Assembly (NCBI GenBank): GCA_009602735.1
Contig: WELA01001312.1
Span: forward strand, 1 to 40,313
Direction of reading: 5' to 3'
Length of the DNA stretch: 40,313 bases
Source: Mesotaenium endlicherianum
Taxonomy: Eukaryota; Streptophyta; Zygnematophyceae; Zygnematales; Mesotaeniaceae
In this document: positions 20,036 through 28,400 of the stretch, piece after piece
Layout: every line of letters starts with the position of its first letter
How positions within the stretch are numbered: position 1 is the first letter of the stretch
Position numbers and translations under genes: made by a program
The notes under the pieces: model-generated
Databases searched by the model: none
The model's input: the letters and a program-made list of their open reading frames with translations, nothing else
What the model was told of the DNA's origin: nothing

Positions 20036-20170
20036 TGATAACGACTTTGACATAACCGCTGACGGAGATAACTTGGTCCTTTGGTCGGTGAGACGCTGAC
20101 TTCCCGTACCTGGGCGGCCGTGACTTGCGCTGCGCGTGCGGCACCATCAAGTTCAGGTCAAGTTGATAGC
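20036..20170 (-). repeat. Right copy of element B terminal repeat
   Basis: Matches 6612-6740 in the same orientation and is less AT-rich than the left copy (for example GCTGCGCGTGCGG against GCTGCACGTGCGG). Similarity ends near GATAGCAG (about 20172). The outer LTR limit is not seen; it may reach about 20300. Confidence 0.7.
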
Positions 20171-20299
20171 AGCACAATGTAGAAAGCAGCGTTGATGTTA
20201 CGTTCATGTACGAAGCTGCAGCAGCTGATGCGCTGGATGCAAGCGAGTTCGCAGTAGCTGCAGCTACGTTGCGTGGATTTGAGCGATACATGTATGCTT

Positions 20300-20327
20300 A
20301 TTTTGTATATTGTTTTATATACAAAAT
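20300..20327. repeat. Perfect 11-bp hairpin
   Basis: ATTTTGTATAT and its reverse complement ATATACAAAAT are separated by a 6-base loop. It sits near the boundary between element B material and host-like sequence, and could be part of an element end or a cruciform site. There is no evidence that it is a terminator. Confidence 0.6.
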
Positions 20328-20665
20328 ATTATAACGACGTCGCGTGCGACCACGGGATCCAACGCGCACGCGCGAGCGAGGCCCTTACTGATTTCCCCCT
20401 CACAGAGGTTACGTGAGGGGCGCCTTATTGACGACCACAAATAAGTGCCCTTACACGGTTGATACTCGCATATTGGCTCTAGTCAGGGCTTCACTCGACT
20501 CGGATAGCGTCCCCTGCAGCTTGGTACTTATGTAGTCTATGGCTGATAGTCGTTGTGGTGAAAACTCCCGATTGTCTTGTCCGAGCTCTTCCAATTCAGC
20601 TCACAAGTTGCGGCATCGAGCTGTTTTTTGTTCCTATTGTCCATTTTGACGTCTATTGAAATAAG
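20328..20665. other. Region upstream of the first visible host exon
   Basis: There is no open frame of note. A strong pyrimidine run (GTTTTTTGTTCC, about 20622-20642) is followed by AATAAG at 20660-20665, which suits a splice acceptor for the next exon. No TATA box or start codon in frame was found. Confidence 0.45.
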
Positions 20666-21465
20666 GAAAAACGGAGTTTCCAAGGGAAAATCGCAAGCAC
20701 GGGAGGGTGGGTGGAAGGAGGGATGGAGGTGACGGGAAGCGCCCGAAATTGCTGCAAAGGGGTTATGGTATTGCGCACCTTGAGAAGCTTAGAGTAGAGG
20801 AGCTTATTTTTGGGCAGAGTCTAAATTCGACAATGCAGGATGCCATGATGGGCAGTACGCCTTCCAACTCCTGTCAGGCTCTGTATCACACTGGTCCGGC
20901 TTTAGCCTGTAGACCTCATGGATCATCCACCCCCTCTGGGAACGTCACATCTGGCAGCGCTTTGATGCATCATAGTTTGACGAGTGGGGCAGCCCAGCTG
21001 AGTGAGACTCCCTTGTTTGAGAGGCTGACGAGTGGCACCGCATCAGCAGTTTCAAGTGTTGGCTTAATTCCCAATATGCATCTTGGAAAGTCCATGCATG
21101 CTGCATCTGTACATTTGTCACTAGTAGCTACGTCTAGGAGCTCTGATGGTGATACTCCAATAGTTTCCAATAAAAAGGGAGACTTTGACAGTGAAGCATA
21201 CTTATCGAATTCTGAAAGTATGGAGGGCGATAGAGGACCAAAGAGCAGTGGCAACGATACTGATAGGGTGAGTGGAAGTATCAGTGATGAAAGGCCGTCA
21301 GGGAGAGGAGGTTTGTCTTCTCTTCCTAACTTACTCAGTGATAGTAATTTTCACACTGAGACAGCTGCTATGCCAAGGGTTGCTGCAAAGAGTGAACCTG
21401 GAGGTACAGATTGTCCACAGGTAGAGAATCTCGCTCCTGATTCTGCAGTGGACCTCTGCTCCGAC
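20666..21465 (+). CDS. Exon 1 of a SPEAR-like (SPL/NZZ-type) regulator
   Basis: The frame is open from 20665 to the donor GAC|GTAAGT at 21466. It holds ENRKHGR (20686-20703), a basic spacer, then QRGYGIAHLEKLRVEEL (motif core at 20758-20793), then a long Ser/Thr-rich region, and closes with VDLCSD at the donor. The motif resembles RGxGVAQLE[KR]xR of the plant SPL/NZZ-SPEAR (TIE) proteins, which in land plants link TCP factors to TOPLESS co-repressors. No ATG lies in frame before the motif; exon 2 has ATG where this exon has AGG. So either translation starts in a lost or distant upstream exon, or this copy is dead. The 5' limit is uncertain (20666 or 20685). Confidence 0.6.
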
Positions 21466-21879
21466 GTAAGTTTCATGGCCTTTTGTGACCAGCCACTTTA
21501 AGAGCCTGTATTCTTCAGGATGAAAGCTGTGTGGTTTGGTGTGCTGTAGGTGTTCTGTTATCCAGGCTGTTCAACTGGTCACCAGCTAATGAAATGGAGG
21601 GTTTTGGTAGATTGGCTCACAGCTACCTGAAACAGGTACCTGGAATGATCCCTTTTGGCTCACATGGTTTGTGACCTTCTGTTGACTTTCCATAGATCCT
21701 TGTATCATGTGGAGTACTTTGGTGGTCTTTGAGGGGTATCAAGCAGCAAAAGACGGGGTCAGTAGGACATTTGCAGGAGAAGGAATAGTGATTTTGTCGC
21801 CCAAAGTAACTCAGCAGATTGGTCTTTAAGACGTTGTGCTTGATCCTTCCTTGGTCGTTCTGGTTGGCAGCAGGTGCAG
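21466..21879 (+). other. Intron between host exons 1 and 2
   Basis: Donor GTAAGT; three acceptor AGs in a row (21870, 21873, 21879) that all keep phase 0. A pyrimidine-rich tract precedes them. Nothing else is seen. Confidence 0.6.
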
Positions 21880-22725
21880 GTTCCACATAATAGAGAAAGA
21901 GAAGTCGTCATCACTCCCTCCTCCCATATTAAATACTCTATGGAAAACCGCAAGCATGGAAAGTTTTCAGCGCCAGCGCCAGGGGGGGATGCTGGCACTG
22001 GAGGAAAGGCCTTGAAGACAACGAGAGGCCACGGAATTGCACATCTGGAGATGCTCAGGATGCTGGAGCTCGTCTCGGAACGGGGTCTGGGAGCCACCCC
22101 TCCAAACGAAGCCGAGATTGTTGGCATCTCGACCATGGAGAGTCATCTCTTGGCTCAATCCGACGTCCCAGCTTCAGCAGCTGCAATTTATGATGAAGCA
22201 GACTTGGCCCTTTCAAGCAAGACTCCTAGCGGGGCTGTGTTGGACCACAACCACACAATGACTGCCACAGGGCAGCAGCTGCAGGCTGTCATGCTGGCGC
22301 AGATACAGCCACCTATTGCCAAGCCCGCAGCATCATCCGAGGGGGAAGTTGGCGTGGGTGGGCCCTTGAGGAAGAGCATCTCTGCACTTTTCACCGGGAC
22401 TCTGGTAGCAGCCTCGGCGCTTCAAGAAGAGCAGAAGGGGAGGGTTTTGCACGAGGAGGATTCAGCGGGCGGGGACGGGCGTCAATTGGTTGTGTATAAG
22501 GAGAGCCCACTAGGCAAGGCCAGGAGAGCAAGGGAAGCCCATGCCAGCAGGGAGAGAGTGCGAGGAGGCGTGTACGCTCCGCCCATGAGGCACAGCGGGG
22601 GCGCCCTGGAGACCGATTTGGCGCAAGAGTGGGCATGTAGCCCCAAGCCTGAACCACATTGTGCGGGGAGGCTCAAGTTCCCCCCCGCCCCGCTGCCAGA
22701 GCTTGCGCTAGACCTGTGCCCTGAG
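21880..22725 (+). CDS. Exon 2 of the SPEAR-like regulator, duplicate of exon 1
   Basis: The open frame carries MENRKHGKF (ATG at 21940), a Gly/Ala-rich spacer and RGHGIAHLEMLRMLEL (22024-22059), the same order as exon 1. A low-complexity region follows, then an Arg-rich stretch (KARRAREAHASRERVR), and the exon ends with PELALDLCPE at the donor GAG|GTAGGG. LALDL fits the LxLxL form of the EAR repression motif. The exon could be internal, joined in phase 0 to exon 1, or could be the true first coding exon with the start at 21940, since stops are absent back to the acceptors. The motif match is short, so the family call is tentative. Confidence 0.65.
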
Positions 22726-23412
22726 GTAGGGCAATTTTTTACTTCTCCCCTTGCACACGTTGGAAGCTTTCCTGTGTGCATGTGAGTGGCGCTGTGAATA
22801 GTATGTATCTATCTGCTGGTGCATTTGGGGGGGGTATCCTGTAGGGAGGACTGCTTCCCGCTTTGATATTGCGAGGAAGTTGTGATTTAATATCAATGGT
22901 GTGTGTGTAGTATTTGCGCATATATGTACGTATGTGTGTATTTACGTACGTATGCGTGCGCGTGACTTTTTAGTCCATGCATGTGGAGGTACCTTGTCTA
23001 TGTAGTGGTGCTATTTGTGCATCATGGAGTACTTGCGTTGCATGGTCAAGTGGATGCCAAGTGGTGCTTGGGGATCAGGTGTCACGTGGCATTAATTGTC
23101 CTACATGCTATTGACAGGTTGTGGCCGCCTGTGAGATGCGTGACTGAGTGTGTTTTCTGGGGGCTCAGAGCGTGCCAAAGCTGAATCGTGCGCGCGTGTG
23201 TGTGCTCAAGATTAGGTGCTCACACACGTGCAAGCACAGGAACGCACTCGAGCGTCGTTCCTACACATGTGGCGAAGTGCATAGGATGCATGGAAAAATG
23301 GGGCCACCTTGACATTCCGAGGTGCCTGCTGGGTATGTCAGTATTATTGCAGGCGCTTTTAGCAACAATTTGGGATTTATGATGTCCCACTGACACCTGA
23401 CATGCTCTCTAG
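22726..23412 (+). other. Intron between host exons 2 and 3
   Basis: Donor GTAGGG, acceptor CTCTCTAG. It contains a TATGTACGTATGTGTG-type low-complexity tract (about 22893-22966). No exon-like frame is evident. Confidence 0.6.
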
Positions 23413-24474
23413 GGAGAGGCGGGCATTCAGTCGGGTGTCATACAAGGGGCTGCAGAAGAAGTCAGGAGGCAGTGCCAGGGCACAACAAATGACAGCAGCG
23501 AAAGGGTGCAGCAGCTGGCACTCCTGCCCCTTGGGCGTCCTGAAATACACGCGGATGGCAGAGGGGCAGGGGTACCTGCCATCTGTCTGCCTCTTGATGA
23601 ACCTGGAGGGTCTGAAGCAGATGCAAAGACAGGGACAGGTGATAGAGTTGGGGGCAAGCGCCACAAGGGGGGAACGGAGGGCCTGGGGGGAGGGAGAGGC
23701 GTCGCTAACTCGAACCTGGCCCCGATGCAGGAGGGCAACAACAAGTGCCAGAAGGCCCTTGGGGGTGGCTCGCCTGAGGGCGACACCACCACCACCGCCA
23801 CCACCCAGATGGAGGAAATTACTGCCCACTTTAAAGACTCCAGCAGCCGGCACCATCTTGACCTGGACCTGGAGTGGAAGCTCAGCCCGCTGCCTGGCAA
23901 TTCTTCCCCGCCCTCCTCTGCACCTGGAGCAGGGGCCTCCACGAGGATACCACCTGGCGGCAACCGGAGGATGCCCGATTGCGGTTCTTTGATAGAGGAT
24001 CCCGGCCTTGTTAGCAATGCTGCTGCTGCTGCCACCCCTGCTGCTGCTGCTGCCACCCTTGCTGCTGCTGCTGCTACTGCTGCTCTGGCTGGCTCCTGGT
24101 CAGTGGCCCAGGCTGCTTGGGGAGCACCTTCTGCGATCATGAGGAGGGCGAGAGGTGAAACGCAAGCAGGAGGTGGTGTTGCAGCTGCTGCTGCTGGTGG
24201 GGCCCTACAGGGCTGCGGTGATGGAGGTGGTGAAGCTAGGACAGAAGGAAGTGGGGGCATTTGCAGGAGAGGGCGACGACAAGAAAAGGCAGGCATGCAC
24301 TTATCCTTGCCCATGGAGGTTACGGGAAGTTTTGTGGAGGCAGATATGGCCAGAGGCCGGGCATTGAGCCCTGAGGTGGAGCTCGGGGCCGTGCCCCCAG
24401 ATAATTCAAGAGGGCTGAAAATTCCTCCCGCCTCCCCGCCAGCAAAAGAGCTCTTGATGGACCTGTCCCTTGTG
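23413..24474 (+). CDS. Exon 3 of the SPEAR-like regulator
   Basis: An unbroken phase-0 frame of 354 codons from the acceptor CTCTCTAG to the donor CTTGTG|GTAATG. It lacks the RGxGIAHLE motif. Notable parts are HLDLDLEWKLSPL, which has an LxLxL EAR-like core, a poly-alanine block from a GCT repeat (24018-24085), Arg-rich CRRGRRQEK, HLSLPME, and a close in KELLMDLSLV at the donor. The end resembles that of exon 2 (PPAPLPELALDL against PPASPPAKELLMDL), which supports a shared origin of exon ends. A competing frame on the minus strand (23427-24314) is Ala/Pro-rich and looks like a shadow. Confidence 0.6.
24018..24085 (+). repeat. GCT/CTG trinucleotide repeat coding for poly-alanine
   Basis: Interrupted GCT runs within exon 3 give AAAAATPAAAAATLAAAA. 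Such repeats change length easily. Confidence 0.85.
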
Positions 24475-25212
24475 GTAATGCTTTTATTCAGTCTCCCTTA
24501 TATGCGCTGGCATGCCCTGCGCATTTGAGCCTTGGCAGTCATTTGGCGTGTGTCTTCTCCGTCCTTGCTCTTATAACGTCTGCTTGGTAACACCTGGGAG
24601 CATGCACGCGCATGTGTTTTGCGTGTGTTTGTCCGTATGCTCTTATGTCTTGTATGACTGTCAAAAGGCATTGGTCCAGGAGTCCTGGTACAACACCACC
24701 TGGCAAGATCAACAAGTGCCTGGGAGGAGGGTCGTGCATGTGTGGTGTGCTGGTCTGTGCCAGGCTGCCCTCCTTCACCGTGACCTTATTATTTGTCGTG
24801 TTTTGGCGTAGTTGTGGGCCTCTTCTTGGTGTTCCTGGTGCATTTCTTTGGGGTCCTGCTGCTATCTCCTCCTTTGGGGCTGCTTCTCTATCTGGAACCT
24901 GGAATCACAATTTGAAGCAGGAGGCTGATTGTGGCAATGTGGTTTTGACTCCGGAGGCCCAAGCTTACGGAGATAGAGCTGGCCTCCTGCACCTGTGTTC
25001 ACCAGCATGAAGGAACAATGGGGTTGTAGAATGACAGTGGAAGAATAGGAGACGACGACGATTCTGGTGCAAGCAGGAGTGATGTTGTGAACCCCGTTGG
25101 TTGTTGACCCCACACCCTGGTTGACCCACCCAGCGGTGCTGCCCTTGATGTTTGTGTTTACCCTGTCCCTGCATCCAGTGCTAAGCGCGCACGCGCATTG
25201 TGATCTTTTCAG
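24475..25212 (+). other. Intron after host exon 3
   Basis: Donor GTAATG; acceptor GATCTTTTCAG at 25212, again phase 0. GT-rich in its first part. No other feature is seen. Confidence 0.55.
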
Positions 25213-25464
25213 GGGGGCTCCGCCACCACAGCTGCAGTTACGGCCAACTCTGGCACTACCTTAGCAACAGGCACTGTCCAGGATTGCCCCCAAGGGCCAC
25301 CCGGTGACCCGGCAACTTTGCAGCAGATGCTGCTGCCCACCGCCGGTGGCGCAGCTGGGCACGGCTCCCTTTCCTTTTTGCCGGAGGCATCAGCAGATGT
25401 TTTCATGGCCCTTTCTCTCCCTGGCATGAATCACCTGCTCCGCCCCACCCACAATCAGCAGTGA
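25213..25464 (+). CDS. Possible terminal exon of the SPEAR-like regulator
   Basis: Follows a good acceptor (TTTTCAG) and keeps phase 0 with exon 3. It encodes 83 residues, GGSATTAAVTANSG ... SADVFMALSLPGMNHLLRP, and ends at a TGA (25462-25464). The MALSL stretch is another EAR-like Leu motif close to the C-terminus, where such motifs often sit in TOPLESS-binding proteins. Joined to exons 1-3 it would give a protein of about 985 residues, much longer than land plant SPEAR proteins. It could instead be skipped in favour of the exon at about 26035. Confidence 0.5.
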   Translation, partial: GGSATTAAVTANSGTTLATGTVQDCPQGPPGDPATLQQMLLPTAGGAAGHGSLSFLPEASADVFMALSLPGMNHLLRPTHNQQ

Positions 25465-26034
25465 GGCTTTTACCCCACTCCCCCCTTCAAGTTGTCTATG
25501 CATCTGACACTCATCTGACTCTGCATCTATAGGTACGTGCTATCTTGGTATTTTCGTGCCATTGCTACCCACATGGCTGGGTCATGCAACAGTCGATCGC
25601 TGACGTGCCTGCGTTTGGTGTTGTTTCAGGGAGGACGTCGCGGGTGCTAAACAGGCGTCCCACGTGGTTATTGCATTGGGTGACGAGGTGGCTGCTGCTC
25701 AATCTGACCCCTCACTCATTCCTCCAGCAGCAACGCTGGCAGCAGGTGCACCCCTTCTCCGCCTCCTCGCAAATGCAAGCTGTCTTCATCCCCCCCTTTT
25801 CTGCTGCATGCAAGCTCATAAGATCGTGTTGCTGGCATTGCTTTCAATGCCAGCTTGGAACGTCCTCGCCAGCCGCGTTGCCACCGCCCCCTCGCACACC
25901 AGGGCTGACTTTTTCTTAATTCGCACATTCTTGTGGCTGCGTCTTGGGTGCAAGTTGGCACATTCTTTTCTGCTGCAAGGCTGCAAACACAGGTGGCATG
26001 ACTTTGTTTGCTGGAGCGGCCCCCTCATCAGCAG
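25465..26034 (+). other. Gap between possible exons
   Basis: An acceptor-like GTTGTTTCAG at 25629 precedes a frame (25631-26080) that is hydrophobic and Cys-rich with no similarity to its neighbours. I do not accept it as coding without transcript data. Confidence 0.4.
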
Positions 26035-27195
26035 GCAAGCCTGCGTCGCCATCGCCATCTCGGCCTCACATTCCATATGAGGCAGGTTCAACCTTATGTG
26101 GCATGTACCTCTTTGTTGCCACCTGGATTGGCTGTCTCATTTAAATTGGGGCTGCTGCATGTTGTAGGCGATAACTTCAAGGCAGGAGGCTGGCCAGGTG
26201 GCGACGTGAAAGGGCCCTCCAAAGTGCAACCACAGCCGTCCCCTCCAAAGGCGAGGGGCAGCACGATGGAGCACTCAGGATCCCACCACCTTGCGCTTAC
26301 AGAGCTGGGCCTGGAGATGAAGAGCATGTTTGAACGCGTCCCACTTTACTCTGCTCAGGGTACTTCCCCGGCAAGGGTACGCGCCAAGAGAATGAGGGAC
26401 TCATACACCGCCCTCAGTGGTGCCAACCTTTCCTGGGATGCCGCTGGCGGTGTTCCTGACCCGCCCTTGCTGCTACATGCCCTGCCAGCTGGCGCCAGCG
26501 CCAGTGCTGACTCTGGTCCAGGTTCGTCTTACACTGACGCGACCGGCACCATGGTCAGTGAGTCAGAAAGCACCTTCCTTGCAGTGATGCCTGCCAGCGC
26601 AACACCTGGTACTGCAAATGGGGGCCAGCCCAGCGACAGCACGTATCAGGGGGATCCTCAGGAGCCGCTGCCTCCGCCTCTACCGTTGTCTCTCGTGGAC
26701 GGTTCTTCTCTTGTTGTGCGAGGAGGCTTGAACGCCAGCTGTCTGCTGTGGGGCTTTGACAACCGAGGGGGCAGTAGCTGTGCCAGCATTGGTGGTGCTG
26801 GCAGGGCAACCAACCGCGCGGCTGCTGCTGCAGCGGCGGTGGGAGCAGTGGCATTGGGGAAAGCGGGTTTCGGAGAGCCAGGTCTTGGGGTTGGTGCACT
26901 ACGAGCCGTGACAGAGGCAAGGCCAAGCAGTGGCAGTGGCTGGAGGGTGCCAGGTGGTGGCAGCTCTGCATGGACTGAGCAGCACGGAGACAAGGGCAGC
27001 GGTATGCACCTTGGGCTGCTGCCCAAGGTGGCGGAGGGCCAAGACCAGCTGCTGTCGACGCAGCAGGGCGTGGAGATGCAGCGCAACCTGCTGGGTTTCT
27101 TCGGGCGCGCAGGCGTTATGCGCCTGCAGGCGCTAGTTCTCAGCCAGGAGGCTGAGTATGTGGAGCAGCTAGAGGCGCTTCACCACGCTGTTCGG
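26035..27195 (+). CDS. Host exon with coiled-coil end, same or second gene
   Basis: The frame is open from 26002; acceptors at 26034 and 26085 keep phase 0 with exon 3, while ATGs at 26077 and 26266 could start a separate gene. It encodes a Gly/Ser/Ala-rich region with PLPLSLVDG (LxLxL EAR-like), then a likely helical end, MQRNLLGFFGRAGVMRLQAL and QEAEYVEQLEALHHAVR, which stops exactly at the donor CGG|GTGTGT. The helix continues in the next exon. No family is recognised. Codon composition (GC-rich third positions) is like that of exons 2 and 3. Confidence 0.55.
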
Positions 27196-28196
27196 GTGTG
27201 TGCTCCTTTCTGTGCCAATTCTCATCTAACTTCCCATTGGGCCGGCAAGAGCTGCTAGATGTGGGTGAGCCTGGCATAGGGTGGGTTTCCAGGTTGCGCC
27301 CTCCTGTCTAGGCCGCTCTGCCTTTTCTTAAGAAGCTGAATGATGTTTGGTTAACTCACTGGTGCACAAGGGGAGCAAGTTTTTGGCAAGCATGCATGCT
27401 TTGTATGTCTCGTTGTTTTAGTTGAGCAGGTGTGTGTGTGCGTGCTCATGTGCGGTGGGTAGTCTTCCAGTATATGACCCAGATTGCATGTTTCAGTAAG
27501 GCCTTCCTTTCTTAAAATTTGTGATAGCGAACCTCTGCTCACTCTGTAGGTATGTGGTTGTGAAATGATGTACCCAATATTGACTGTGCTTGCGCTTCAT
27601 TGATGGTTTTTTTAGACATGAAGGTGTGAGAGGGTCTCAGAGAGTTTGACTGGGTCGGCGACTCATAAATGTGTCCTGTGCCCCATTATCGCCCTCGTTC
27701 TTTGTCAAATGCAGAAGTGTGGCGCAGAGTGGTCATGGCCAGCCATGGCGAGGCATTGTCTTGATTGGAATCCACTGCGGCATGTGCACGAAGTCCTGGG
27801 TGTGGGCGCTCTGACACAGGGAGCCCTTTGTGAGAGAGGAAGTGGGAGGCAGTGGCAGGGATGGCAGATGGGGCTGGGCACGGGCTTGGCTGCTCGGCAT
27901 TTGTGGCTGGTGAATGGGCATCTAGTAGTATTTGTGAGAATCATTATATTAGAACGTCGACAAGCGTCGTTGTGTTGTGTGGCGCATCGTTTATCGTGAT
28001 CATTCGAGGCCAGTCTGTGAGAGCAAAATTCACGGCTTCCTAAAGGATAAAAGTTGCGTATGAGTATGGGTAGTATCAAGTTGCAGTAAGGGACCCTTGT
28101 GATGAGGCCTGCCACCTGCCGTCGTTGGGATTGACACTGCTGATGGACACTCATGGATGCTCTGTTTTTGTGTGGTGTGCGTGTGTGCACATGCAG
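27196..28196 (+). other. Intron before the last host exon
   Basis: About 1.0 kb with donor GTGTGT and acceptor GCACATGCAG. GT-rich in part. No feature is seen inside. Confidence 0.5.
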
Positions 28197-28400
28197 CAAC
28201 ACAGCCAGCTCGCTGCAGATGTTCGTCATGTCAGGAGCACCATAGGCTACTGCGGTCGTGGCTTTGAGGGAGGAGCATCAATCACAAGCAGTGTCCCCAG
28301 CTGCTCATCGCACATGAACGCATGGGTTGAGGCCCGTCGGCCTTCAGGACAGCTATATGCTGCCCGAGAAAGCCATGGCTCTCCCAATGAGAGGTTCTGA
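28197..28400 (+). CDS. Terminal exon with end of coiled coil
   Basis: Joins in phase 0 to the exon ending at 27195. It opens QHSQLAADVRHVRSTIGY, which extends the preceding helix, then a Gly/Ser-rich tail, and stops at TGA 28398-28400. It encodes 67 residues. The continuity of the helical pattern over the splice is the main support. Confidence 0.5.
   Translation, partial: QHSQLAADVRHVRSTIGYCGRGFEGGASITSSVPSCSSHMNAWVEARRPSGQLYAARESHGSPNERF

Larger units (their letters stand above)
6612..20170 (-). mobile_element. Element B: older Ty3/gypsy element split by insertions
   Basis: Two minus-strand pieces belong together: the pol end (7495-9000) and gag (18084-19309). They are bounded on the outside by a shared direct repeat (6612-6740 and 20036-20170) that I read as part of its LTRs. 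The middle of B (nucleocapsid, protease and most of RT) is missing; element A, a stray LTR fragment and an inverted LTR fill the gap (9002-18083). B is more mutated than A, which fits an older age. That the two pieces come from one insertion is inference from strand, order and flanks. Confidence 0.6.

Noticed and set aside
23427..24314. Long minus-strand Ala/Pro-rich frame opposite host exon 3
   Set aside because: It is a shadow of GC-rich, repeat-bearing sequence; the plus-strand frame has matching splice sites and phase.
25631..26080. Hydrophobic Cys-rich frame after GTTGTTTCAG
   Set aside because: The acceptor phase does not fit exon 3 or the terminal exon, and composition differs from nearby exons.
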